DNA of 64,000 bases from Drechmeria coniospora (taxonomy: Eukaryota; Ascomycota; Sordariomycetes; Hypocreales; Ophiocordycipitaceae). Location: NCBI RefSeq assembly GCF_001625195.1, contig NC_054389.1, positions 2,351,001-2,415,000 of the forward strand, in the 5' to 3' direction. The translations under genes and the position numbers were made by a program. Positions 34,580 through 44,717 of this stretch are shown here, piece by piece. The notes beneath the pieces are model-generated. The model was not told the origin of the DNA. It saw nothing but the letters and a program-made list of their open reading frames with translations, and made no database searches. The number at the start of each line of letters is the position of its first letter. The stretch's first letter is position 1.

Positions 34580-35886
34580 GGAGTGATACCAGTAGGACCG
34601 TTGCAGCAGTTGTGCCCGAGCACTTACGTGTACGAAGTACCCTGTAGTCGTACTAGTTGTCGTTGAACGTTGGACTTGTACAATTACAAAGACGTGCCAC
34701 TTGCGAGTACGATGCAAGTACTTGTACTTATGCACTCCGACTGTGCTCTGTACTGTAGGCTCCTAGGTCCCTACAGCGCTCCCTAGTCGCTCCCCAGGTG
34801 CTGGTCCTCGCTGCTGTCTGCCCCGTCGTGCCCCTCCCCGAGCTCCCTGTCGCTCCCCTGTCGGTCGCTCGCCGTAGGGCCGCAAACACTCAGTCTTTCC
34901 TCGTCAGGTCCCCCCCTGAACCGGCGACAAGCATCAGTTCCCGCGCTGGGGCCGTTTCCTCCGCCTGCTGGAACCGAGTAAGCTCCGTCTCCTCTTGTGG
35001 GTGCAGAGGTTGGCGGGTGTAGAAGCTGCCGTTGGTGGAACGGTTGTTGTTGCCATCTGTACGGCGTACAGTAGGTATTACTTGTGCCCTTATTACTCCG
35101 TATTCCTCCGTACTCCGTACAAGTAAGTAGTTGCGCTGTAGTTGTACCAGTACTTACTTACTTGTACTTACATGCAAGCAAGCCACTATCGTAGGTGTAC
35201 AAGTAATACTTGTTCGTACAGTACGTGGACTTAATTACTGCAGTTGTCATGACCTCGTAGAATACCCTGCCCGCGCCTTTCGGCCCATGCTGAATGACGA
35301 CAGTCCTTGGCGGTTGTGCCAGGTGCGAGCTCGTATTGCCCTGCCGAAACTCCTCCCTCCCCCACCCGCACTCGACAGCGGCCCTGCCGTTGCGCTGCAG
35401 CCCGTCCTTGCGAGGTTGCAAGTGTACCGTTGCCCGTTGTGCCGCAGCCGTGCCACCGTCGCCACGGGCAAGGGAGCCCAAAGCCGCCGGCGAGCGTCAA
35501 ATCAGCGTCGGTGGATCCCTAATCCGACCCAACAGAACAGGCCGCCACCAACCGCATCTTCACTAGGCAGCCAGGCCACGATTATGTACGGACTGCCGGC
35601 AGGTGTAACATGTACTTGCTGGGTGCTGGTTGGCGCTGGGCTGTCGTAGGTACTCCGTACTTGCTTCTGCAACCCTCCTCCCCCTCCCCCTCCCCAACCC
35701 TTCCCCCACCCTTTTGCCGGCAACACAAGCTGCTGCAGCCGGTAGGCAGCCAAGTCAGCTGGCCATTTCCCGACGGCGCAAAGGCAGCAAAGATCCAAGA
35801 CGGGAAGTCGGACGAGGACATCGACATCGACGACGACGACGACGACGACGACATGCGGGCCTGCCCAGCACCATGAGAAATCCACC

Positions 35887-37809
35887 ATGGTCCTCTCCGG
35901 CTTTCTCGGCGCCAGCGACCGTCCGTCAGCCGGCCGTGCCAAGGTGACCGTCGAGTCGCAGGACCTTCAAGCCGAGTACATCCACGACGAGGCCCAGCTT
36001 CCGTGCATCCCGCCCGAGCGGCCGAACCTCCGCGACCTCAACAGCAGCCTCGCCGCCTTGGCCGCCGTCTTCCCCGACGTCCAGGTCGAGGTCTTCCGGG
36101 AGCTGCTTTCCAACTTTGACGGCGAGTCGAGGCTGGCACTCGTCGCCGACGCCCTGCTCAAGAACCGAGTCGACTGGGTAAAGGGCCGCTGGAGGACCGT
36201 CGAACCCCTGGCCCGCGCGACCGAGGGGGTGCCGCGGGTCGATGCCTTTCGGAGCCGCGAGTACGTCGGCGCCGTCCGTGCTCTCGCCTGGCACGAGTTC
36301 AGGGGCCTGTCCCGGTCGACCATCAACGCCGTCCTCGCCGAGTCCAACCACTCGTACCTCGACGCCCGACGGACCCTCGTCGCCCTCTCCACCAAGTCCT
36401 GGCGCTTCACCATCTCGTCCCTCTTCCTGCGCCGCAGGCCCGTGGCCAAGGCCGAGAACCACCCGCTCGTCGTCTGGCGACCGACGGGTCGAGGGCACCT
36501 CGTGCCCGCCATACGCACCTCCGGCAACGCCGAACTCGACCGCGAGCTGTACGACGCCCTCGTCCGGCCCGTCCAGGAGAGGGAAAGGGCCGCCCGAGAG
36601 GCCGGCGATCGCACGCTCGCCGCGAAGCTAAACGACGAAGAGGCCGAGGCGGCCGAGGCGACGCACGAGTGCATGTGCTGCTTCGTCGCCTGCGCCTTCG
36701 AGCACTTCACCAGCTGCACCCGCCGCGGTCACATGATCTGCTTCCGGTGCGTTCGGGAGTCCATCAAGGAGGCCCTCTTTGGCCAGGGCTGGACGAGAAA
36801 CATCAACGCCGAGACGGGCACGCTCAAGTGTCCCGCCGTCGACGGCGACGAGTGCGCCGGCTGCATACCGTCCGATCACATCCACCGCGCCCTCACCGCC
36901 GAGGCGTCGGGTGCCGACATGCTGCACAAGCTTGACCAGCGCCTCGCCGAGCACAGCCTCGTCGGCTCCCGCCTGCCTCTCATCCACTGTCCCTTCTGCA
37001 GCTACGCCGAGGTCGACGACATCTTTTTGCCCTCGCGCGAGGGCAGGCCGCGCATCTGCACCGGTAGCGTCTACAAACTCCTCTTCCTCTGCCTCTGCCT
37101 CTGCCTCGTCGTCCTCACCATGCCGGCTCTCTTGCTGTCCTCTCTCGTCTGCCTCCTCCTCACGACCCATCAGACGCTCTGGAAGCACGCCGCCTCCGAG
37201 TGGCAAAAGGCCCTGACGAGGCACTGTCGCCGCCGCCGCGGCCTTCGCTTCTCGTGCCAGAACCCTCGATGCGGCCGCGTATCCTGCCTCTCTTGCCACA
37301 AATCCTGGACCGACATTCACGTCTGCCACGAATCCTCGCTCGTCGCGCTCCGGACCCAGGTGGAGCAGGCCATGAGCATGGCCGTCAAGCGCGTCTGCCC
37401 TCGCTGCAGCACTTCCTTTGTCAAGAACGCCGGCTGCAACAAGCTCACCTGCCCTTGCGGCTACAAGATGTGCTATGTCTGCCGCGCCAACCTCGACGAC
37501 GAAGGTTACCGTCACTTCTGCGATCACTTCCGGCCCGACGGCGACCCCCGGCCCTGCACCGAATGCGACCGCTGCAATCTCTGGCAATCGGAGGACACGG
37601 AGCGCGTCCTGGCCGAAGCCCGTGCCGAGGCCGAGCATCGCTGGCGCGAGGCCGAGCAGCGCGACCTCTCGGGCGCCGAAAAAGCCTTTGTCGAGACGGG
37701 CGTTGCCGTCCGCGCCCCCGACATCTCCCTCGGCCGCCTCTTCTCCCGCGGCCGCGTGCCGACCCTGGCTGATGTGCTTGACCTTGCCGTCGAAATTTTG
37801 TTCGTCTAG
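35887..37809 (+). CDS. RNF216/TRIAD3-like RBR E3 ubiquitin ligase with hydrophobic insert
   Basis: This is a single-exon gene of 640 residues. The ATG at 35887 has a CCACCATGG context. Residues 40-100 (LNSSLAALAAVFPDVQVEVFRELL) look like a CUE-type ubiquitin-binding fold. RING1 begins at Cys262 (CMCC..C..H..CFRC). The IBR part has HCPFCSYAEVDD, then, unusually, a strongly hydrophobic stretch at about 395-430, then SCQNPRCGRVSCLSCHKSW. RING2 begins at Cys504 (CPRCSTSFVKNAGCNKLTC) with predicted catalytic Cys522. The block YRHFCDHFRP followed by CTECDRCNLW matches the post-RING2 segment of RNF216. RBR ligases pass ubiquitin through a RING2 cysteine thioester. The C-terminus is charged then hydrophobic. 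Substrates are unknown. If the hydrophobic stretch spans a membrane, RING1 and RING2 would need it to be a hairpin to stay on one side. Confidence 0.88.
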   Translation: MVLSGFLGASDRPSAGRAKVTVESQDLQAEYIHDEAQLPCIPPERPNLRDLNSSLAALAAVFPDVQVEVFRELLSNFDGESRLALVADALLKNRVDWVKGRWRTVEPLARATEGVPRVDAFRSREYVGAVRALAWHEFRGLSRSTINAVLAESNHSYLDARRTLVALSTKSWRFTISSLFLRRRPVAKAENHPLVVWRPTGRGHLVPAIRTSGNAELDRELYDALVRPVQERERAAREAGDRTLAAKLNDEEAEAAEATHECMCCFVACAFEHFTSCTRRGHMICFRCVRESIKEALFGQGWTRNINAETGTLKCPAVDGDECAGCIPSDHIHRALTAEASGADMLHKLDQRLAEHSLVGSRLPLIHCPFCSYAEVDDIFLPSREGRPRICTGSVYKLLFLCLCLCLVVLTMPALLLSSLVCLLLTTHQTLWKHAASEWQKALTRHCRRRRGLRFSCQNPRCGRVSCLSCHKSWTDIHVCHESSLVALRTQVEQAMSMAVKRVCPRCSTSFVKNAGCNKLTCPCGYKMCYVCRANLDDEGYRHFCDHFRPDGDPRPCTECDRCNLWQSEDTERVLAEARAEAEHRWREAEQRDLSGAEKAFVETGVAVRAPDISLGRLFSRGRVPTLADVLDLAVEILFV

Positions 37810-38169
37810 GGGAGGAAGGGAATGGTCGTGGCCGACGACCATGACGCCAGAATTCACCACACCGTACCACACCTTTTATCATGCTCACCTTGGCGTTTGC
37901 AGGCGGAAACTGTCAGTTTTTGTTTACTACTTTTTTGCCCGTTTCTTCCGTCTCATCAGCATCATTCTATCTCGGGATTTTCACAGGGAGCAGGGGCACG
38001 GAACGGTTGAAGATGAAGGCTGAATGGAAGTTGCCGCGCACCGCAGCCGTACTACGGAGAATTACAAACATCATTATAGTACATGAATACACAAAGTGTC
38101 CACATCTGCTCATTGCCGTCCTGTTTTCGTCTGTCGTCATACTCGATGCTCCTTGGCTCGACTGGCCAC
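37810..38169. other. Convergent 3' region between RBR ligase and FOX2
   Basis: These 360 bases lie between two stop codons and should contain both 3' UTRs. The stretch is AT-richer than its neighbours. No gene was seen. Confidence 0.6.
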
Positions 38170-41100
38170 TCAGACCTTGCTCTTGTCGGTGACGAGAAGC
38201 TCGGCGGCGGCGCCGGCAATGGCAGGCTTGCCCGTCTCCTTGACCTTGGACTGGAAGATTACGCGGTTGCCCTCGCGCCACATCTCAGTGACGATCGTCT
38301 GGCCCGGGATGACGGGGCCGGCGAAGCGAACCTTGATGTTCTTGAAGGCGCCAAAGCGATCGTAGACGGCCTTGCCGGCAACGCCAAAAGTGCAAAGGCC
38401 GTGCAGGATTGGGGCCTTGAAACCGCCCATCTTGGCGAAGGAGGGATCGATGTGCAGGGGGCTGGCGGGTGGTCAGCATCTTTTTCTCCCTCGCCCGCTT
38501 TCGGGTGGTATCAAAAGGAGAAGCAGGAACGGGTCGCAACAGGGTAACGCGGGAAAGGGTTGGAAACGCACTTGTAGTCCCCGCTCAGGCGGTAGATGGC
38601 CGCCTGGTCCTGGCTCGTCTTCTCCTCGACGACGGCGTCGGGTGCACGGGCAGGCGGTACGTTGGCGGCGGTGGAGGCGCCGCGGTCCTGGGGCTTGGGG
38701 GGGCCGCCGAAGCCGCCGCAGCCGCGGAGGAAGACGGTCATCTCGTTGTAGAAGACGACGTCGCCCGTGTCGGCGTTGACCGTCGTGATGCCGTTTCTCG
38801 CGATCGCGGCGGAACCCTTGTCAACGACCTCGAGCAGGCGGCCGGTGGAGACGAGGCGGGCCGAGGTGGGCAGCGGCCACTGGCGGACCTCGAGGTACTG
38901 CTCGCCGTGGAGGAGCATCATGGGCGAGAAGTTGGGCACGATGGCGTTGTAGTCGAATGGCATCTCGGTGCTGAAAGGAGGGATGACGCCAAAGGTAGGC
39001 AGCACCTGGAAGTCCTCGTGGCCCTCACTGGAAGGTACAGGCAAACGGGTCAGCGAGTGTCCCGGTCTGCGTGCGGACGGGCGACTTACAAGACGTATTG
39101 GAGCTCGTTCGACTTGGCGCCGACGCCGAGGTTGTAGAGGATGGCGTCGCGCTCCTCGTACTTGAACTCGCAAGGGCTGCCCTCCGACTTGACGGCCTCG
39201 GCAATGGCAGCGAGGTGCTCATTAGCGGCAGGAGCTGAGCCTCCGTCGGCCTAGTTGTGGGAACGATATCAGCAAGGGGTGAACGACGAGGGCGTCATGA
39301 CTCGTCCTTCTTCACATTTCTAGCTGCTAGGCCTGCCTACGGTACATTGATGGCACAGGCGCCATGGGCGATGGACAAAAGAAAAGATGAGCAGGTCCTC
39401 ATACCTTGGCGGCGCCCGACGTGTTGCTCATGTTGGCCATGATCTTCTGGAGCGAATCCTGCGTCTTCTCGGGGTGGTCGGCGCGGCCGTCGTCGAAATT
39501 GGCAATGTCCTCCCAGTGCTTGACCACCTCTTCAGGGACGAGCTTGACGTCGACGGGGAAGCCGTGGCCGCCGGTGCGCTGCCAGCGGGTGCGGCCCACC
39601 CAGCCGCTGCCGACCTCGTAGAGGCCGCCGGTGGGGTCGGGGCACTTGTCACTGCAGAGGGCGAGGACGAGGGGCGCGATGTAGTCGGGCTTGAAGGCCT
39701 GGACCATCTCCTCGGGCATGACGGTGGCCGTCATGGCCGTGCCGGCGTTGGGGGCGATGGTGTTGACGTAGATGCCGTACTTGAAGCCCTCGAGGGCGAG
39801 GGCGCGGGAGAAGCCGAGGATTCCGCATTTCTGGTGGAGGGTGGCGTGTCAGTCGAGATGTTCACACGCATACAAGGAGGGAGTGGAGAGGGGAAGGGAA
39901 GGGAAGGAAGGGAGGGGAAGTGAGGAGGCGGAGAAAGGCAGAGAGACGTACGGCGGCGGCGTAGTTGGCCTGGCCAAAGTTGCCGTAGATTCCGCTCGTC
40001 GAGGTCGTGTTCAGGACGCGGCCGTACTTCTGCTTGAGGAAGTAGGGCCAGGCGGCCTTGGTGACCTTGTACGTGCCGCGCAGGTGGACGTTCATGACGG
40101 GATCCCACAGGTTGTCGTCCATGTTGTTAAAGGCCCTGTCTCGCAGGATGCCGGCGTTGTTGACGACAATGTCTACGCGGCCAAAGGCGTCGATGGCGCC
40201 CTTGATGACGGCATCGCCATCCTCGGCCGAGGCCTTGACGCCGGCGGCCTTACCGCCGGCGCTGCGGATCTCGGCGACGACGTCGTCCGGGTTGACGAGA
40301 TCGTTGACGACGACGGAGGCGCCGTGGCGGGCAAAGGCGAGGGCGTAGGCGCGACCGATGCCGGCGCCGCCGCCGGTGACGAGGGCGACGCGGCCGGTGA
40401 AGTCGAGCTTCTCACCCTGGGGGTTGGGTCCCATCTTCATCGAGTCCTCGAGCAGGGTCATGAAGTCATTAGGCCCCGAGGGGTACTGGGCATCGGAAAA
40501 GTCGCCGACCTTGCTCCACTGCTTGAGGATGGCGCCGGGCGTGTAGGAGTCGTCGGCCTTGAGGAGCAGGCCGCCGGAGCGCTGCCATCGCATCTTGGCC
40601 ACGTGGCCGCCGCCGACCTCGAAGATGCCGCCGTTCTCGCTCGTGTTGCTCGAGTGGACGAGGACGGCGACGAGGGGCACGACCCAGTCGGGCTTAAGGT
40701 TCTCGAGCACATCGGGGGGCATGACCGTTTCCGTCATCCTGCTGGCCGCTGGAGCGAGGGAGAAAACAAAACACGTCAGCGACGAAACATTCTCGGGGGC
40801 CGCGGGGGATGCTCACCGATGGGGGCAATGACGTTGCAGAGAATGTTGTACTTGGCGCCCTCCTTGGCGAGCGTCTCGGTGAAGCCGACCATGGCCAGCT
40901 TGGCGGCCGAGTAATTGGTCTGGCCGAAGCTGCCGAAGAGGCCGGCAGCTGAAGCCGTGTTGATGACGCGGCCGTACTTTTGCTTGCGGAAATGCGGCCA
41001 AGCGGCGCGGGCACACTTGTAGGCGCCCTTGACGTGGACGTTGACGATGAGGTCCCAATCTTGGTCCTTGATGTTCTTGAAGCTCACGTCACGCAGGATG

Positions 41101-41578
41101 CCGGCGTTGTTGAGGAGAATGTCGATGCGGCCAAAGGCCTGGATGGCGGTGTCGATGATGCGCTCGCCGTTCTCGACGCTGTCGTAGTTGGCCACCGCCT
41201 TGCCGCCGGCGGCCTTGATTTCGTCGACGACAACGTCGGCCGCCTGCGGTCGGTCGGTCGTGTCAGCATTCGGCCGCCAGCCTTGACCAGAGTCTCCGGC
41301 GGGAGCAGCAAGGAGACGGGTGGAAGGACCAAAGGGAAGAAGGGAGCAGGCTCGGCCTGGGTGCCGTCGGCGGTACCTTGGAGCTCCCAGAGCGGCTGGA
41401 GAAGGGCGAACGAACGTACCTTGGTCGAGTTCCCCTCGCCCTTGAAGGAGCCGCCGAGGTCATTGACGACGACGCTGGCGCCCCGCGAGCCGAAGAAGAG
41501 GGCGTAGGCCTTGCCGAGGCCGCCGCCGGCACCGGTGACGACGACGACCTGGCCGTCGTATCGCAGCTGCTCGGCCAT
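38170..41578 (-). CDS. fox-2: Peroxisomal multifunctional beta-oxidation enzyme (FOX2/MFE-2)
   Basis: The product is 905 residues. Exons are 41420-41578, 40817-41243, 39952-40748, 39405-39830, 39090-39250, 38572-39027 and 38170-38461, with introns of 62-176 nt that all carry CTGAC/CTGAT branch sites. It combines two short-chain dehydrogenase domains and a C-terminal hydratase-2 domain, so one chain hydrates trans-2-enoyl-CoA and oxidises the D-3-hydroxyacyl-CoA. SDR-A has [11 protein letters not shown] and the catalytic Tyr164-x3-Lys168 (YSAAK). SDR-B has [11 protein letters not shown] (about 321) and Tyr458-x3-Lys462 (YAAAK) split by an intron. The hydratase motif GDYNPLHID holds Asp807 and His812 and also spans an intron. 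The chain ends in KSKV rather than the usual SKL-type peroxisomal signal. Two CCTCGG elements lie upstream. Confidence 0.97.
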
Positions 41579-42988
41579 GCTTTGGTATTTCGTATCGGAT
41601 CCTTTGTCAATCAATCAATCAAGCAATCAATCAACCAACCGATCGGCCCAGGCTGGTCTGCCAACGTTGACTTGTCTCAATTCTTTCTGCCAGGCCAGCA
41701 GGACACACGACCTTCTTTGCTTGCTGCGAATGGGAAGGAGGAGCGGACGATGAAGAGCCGGAGGAGGGAGGAGAGGGAAGGGTCGGAGAGCGAAATGGAG
41801 GCGAAATGAGGTTGCACGACGGCTGGCGGGGAGGACAGGCGAGCTTTTGACGTCGGCGTTGGCTGACCAGCAGCCACTGCGAGCCTCGGCTGTTGGCAAG
41901 GGCGGATCGATGCGCTGGCCGCCCCCCCTCGGGCCCCTCTCTGCTCTGGGGAAAGCACCGAGAAGGAGCGGATGATGCGGAGCGAGGGCGCTAGGCCGCT
42001 TCGGGGCTGGGCTTCACATGCCAACGCGGCAATGGCCACCGCTGGGGAGCGCTCCTTCCGGGCCGGCGCCATTCAGGTCAGTTTCCGGCGACGACCAAGG
42101 CTCGTCGTCCTGGCCATTATCGTCATGTCACATGCGCTGCCCAATGCTTCATGTGTGCTGAATGTCCACCGAAGCACTACGGGTACGTGTAACTACATCG
42201 TATCGACGAATTACGGCATTTCTTGCGGGGGGAGGGGCTCCATGCCCACGCTGCACTCGTCCACGGACGGCGACGAGAACCCAGCTGATGACCACCATCC
42301 CTCTCCTTCGTAAATCGCTTCCTCCATTGTGAGCCGAGGAGGCAGTCGAGACTCGAGTTTGTGAATTGTGAGAGCCGAAAGGCAGCTTCTCCGGCCGGGC
42401 CAATGAACGTTCCGCGCCGGGCTACCCACTCCTCTCCCGCGGCAGGCCCGGGATCGGAGCCGTTGACGAGTCCGACAAGGCCGATTTCGAGCGGACCCTT
42501 CACTTTTGCTTGCTCCAAGACCCGGGGCATCCTTACGGAGTACGCGCAAGTACAGCGCCCGTGGACGAGCCAATCGATCAAGACGGCAGTCGGTTCTTGC
42601 TGCACGTCAGCGGGACCCCGTCACCCAGATGATATCACCTCTATTCTCCCCACGGCAGTGAGTGCGGGCGAACCCAGTCAGCTGACTGGACGCTTGTGCG
42701 TCGTTTGTTTACGAGAATGTCGTGGAGCGGACACCCCGTTCCCGTGCCGGTGCGTGCCGATGATTCATCGTGCCGAGTGCGGGTCGGGTGCCGGTACGTG
42801 AGCAACTGTTGCTCGCGGGTCAATTTTCCTTTGTTTCCATCCCCGAAGCCCCACGAGCCGCGCCAGGGACACTGCGGTGAACCATTGCATCTTGGGAAAC
42901 ATCGGGTCGCCCTTTGCACATGACGACCCGGGACCTACTTCCCACCCCGGTCAGAGTATTTCCAACGTATTCTCCCTCCGTCTCTCGT
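41579..42988. other. Gap between FOX2 start and PPT2 stop
   Basis: About 1.4 kb with no supported gene. The part next to FOX2 (to about 42000) is its promoter. The remainder has short open frames without family signatures, and contains the PPT2 3' UTR at its right end. Confidence 0.5.
41884..41932 (-). promoter_or_regulatory. Two CCTCGG elements upstream of FOX2
   Basis: CCTCGG occurs at 41884-41889 and 41927-41932, roughly 306 and 349 bp before the FOX2 ATG. CCTCGG is the known core bound by the FarA/FarB (Ctf1) fatty-acid regulators of beta-oxidation genes in Aspergillus and Fusarium. Occupancy here is inferred from sequence only, and a 6-bp match can occur by chance in GC-rich DNA. Confidence 0.5.
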
Positions 42989-43614
42989 TCAACGGTCGCC
43001 GGCTGGTCCGCGAGACGGATCGTGCGCGATGCACACGGCCGTCGCGTAGTCGCCATCGTGGCTGATGGAGATCAAGGCGCTCGAGTCTTCCGTCTCCCCT
43101 TCACCGGCCTTGATCCGCAGCACCGGCGGGCCGCTGCCGAGCCGCTGCAGACGGGCACCGGCCGGCGCACGCTCGATGACGACGTCATGGAAGGTGAGGT
43201 TGCGGTGCGGGTGCGCCTTGATGGCCGCTTCCTTGGCCGCGAAGCTACCCTCTCGAGTCAGCGAATCGTCGGCACCGAACGGCAAGTCGTCAGCATGGCA
43301 GGGGAGGGCAGCCAGTACCGTCCAGCGAGAAAGGCGGCCGAGGCCCAGAGCGGCCCACGACTTTCACCCTCACCCTGAAATCCGCTTCCATCACCGTCCC
43401 TCGCCGTCGGGGGTGCGTCCGAACGAGGGGCCGGCTGGACCTGCGCCGCATCGGCACGGAGCCGGCCGTCGCTCTGCGCGAGCTCCTCGGGCGTGAGGAT
43501 CCGGTCCAGGAAGCGGGCCCGTCGCGGGCCGCGGAGGATGCCGTAGACGCGCGAGATCTGGCAGATGTCGGTGCCGACCTGGATGGGCAAGGGAAATGGC
43601 CGGAGGGGTTTCAT
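42989..43614 (-). CDS. PPT2: AcpS-type 4'-phosphopantetheinyl transferase (Ppt2-like)
   Basis: The product is 183 residues from exons 43319-43614 and 42989-43244. The 74-nt intron 43245-43318 (GTACTG..GGGTAG, branch CTGAC) joins FLAGR to FAAKEAAIKAHPHR. The two AcpS signatures are present: VGTDICQISR with Asp16, and FAAKEA at 100-105 with the Lys-Glu pair. The C-terminal ISISHDGDYATAVC is also typical. The enzyme transfers phosphopantetheine from CoA to an acyl carrier protein. Yeast Ppt2 serves the mitochondrial carrier protein, and that is the likely role here rather than activation of polyketide or peptide synthetases, which uses the larger Sfp-type enzyme. No clear mitochondrial presequence is seen; MKPLRPFPLPIQ is short but basic. 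The ATG at 43614 is the nearest to the conserved block; an upstream in-frame extension without ATG was not used. Confidence 0.88.
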
Positions 43615-44717
43615 GGCGTGGCGAGTCCGTCCAAGCAACAGGCTGCGACCGGCTCGCACCGGCTCTGGCGGCAGTTCCTGTGCCCGTGTGACCCTCGCGT
43701 GCCCTTTCCGGCCACTCTGAGCGCAAGGCGGCCGTCACGGGATCGTTGCGGCGGCGTCGCGGGGGGCTGGAATCATTTGGATACCAGAGACGGCGGCTGG
43801 GTGAAAGATGAAGCAGATTGGCGACCCTAGCGGGCGTCGTCGGTCTCTGGCTGAGGGTGTCTCGCTCCAGCTGCCTCTACCTGCCATTACCGTCCTAGTT
43901 GCCATGGCTAGGCTGGCATGGCTAGGAGCTGCTGTAGAAAGTGGGCCCTCGGCTGACGTGGCTGACGTGCGGGAGTGGCTTATCGATACGACGCACCACT
44001 TTGGCGACGGCAAGTATTAATACATTACTTACTGCAGTTGCATCCATGCATTAATAGCAGCACCGTTGGTATGTACTTGTGGAGTAATACGGAGTGCGGA
44101 GCACTGTACGGCAAACCACCGCTACACGTGCAGTGTACACATGCAAGCACGGTACCTGCACAGTATCAGGGCGCCCACAGGACTCCGTACCACAAGTAAG
44201 TACATGCTTGGATGGAGACTACTCGATGACGAGAAGGAAGGGCACCTTCTCCGGCCACGGCCATCATGGATTGCGCCATGGACTCGACGGGCCGTCCTGT
44301 CAGACCTTTGCTGGCGGCGGATATTCGTCATGCCATTTCATCACCTGCCATTACTACTTGCCGCGCCGCAACTAACACTGAGCATGCTCAAACTTCAAAA
44401 AAGGCCCGAGTGGTTCAAAAACTTCAAAAAGTGGCAAAAGGAGGACGGGGAGAACGAAGAAGGAAAGCAGGCTCGGGGCTTGACCGCCATGGGGGTACTG
44501 CAACCGAGCGAGGACCGTGCAGAATGCGATTCGTGAGTCGTGGCTGGGTATCCGACAAGCACGCACACGTCCACCAACGCCGCGCAGTGCAGGGCAGATG
44601 TGCTTCTCGTCCGTCGACGAGAGCCGGTGGCGAGAGAGCTTGCGGCTCGAGTTCGATGACCAAAGGCCGAGGGGCGGGGCGGGAGCCCGCCTCCGACAAG
44701 GGCGCTCCTCCGATGGG
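43615..44717. other. Gap between PPT2 start and DUF1774 gene stop
   Basis: About 1.1 kb without a supported gene. It includes GTAC-rich words and an AATACGGAGTGCGGAGCAC motif (44090-44105). No RNA gene was recognised. Confidence 0.5.

Larger units (their letters stand above)
33873..35886. other. Gap between glycogen phosphorylase and RBR ligase
   Basis: About 2 kb without a supported gene. It holds a decayed tandem array (34151-34480), a TA microsatellite and several TACTCCGTAC motifs (35095-35121, 35651). The right end contains C/T-rich DNA and a GAC run (35835-35852) just before the RBR start. Confidence 0.5.
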
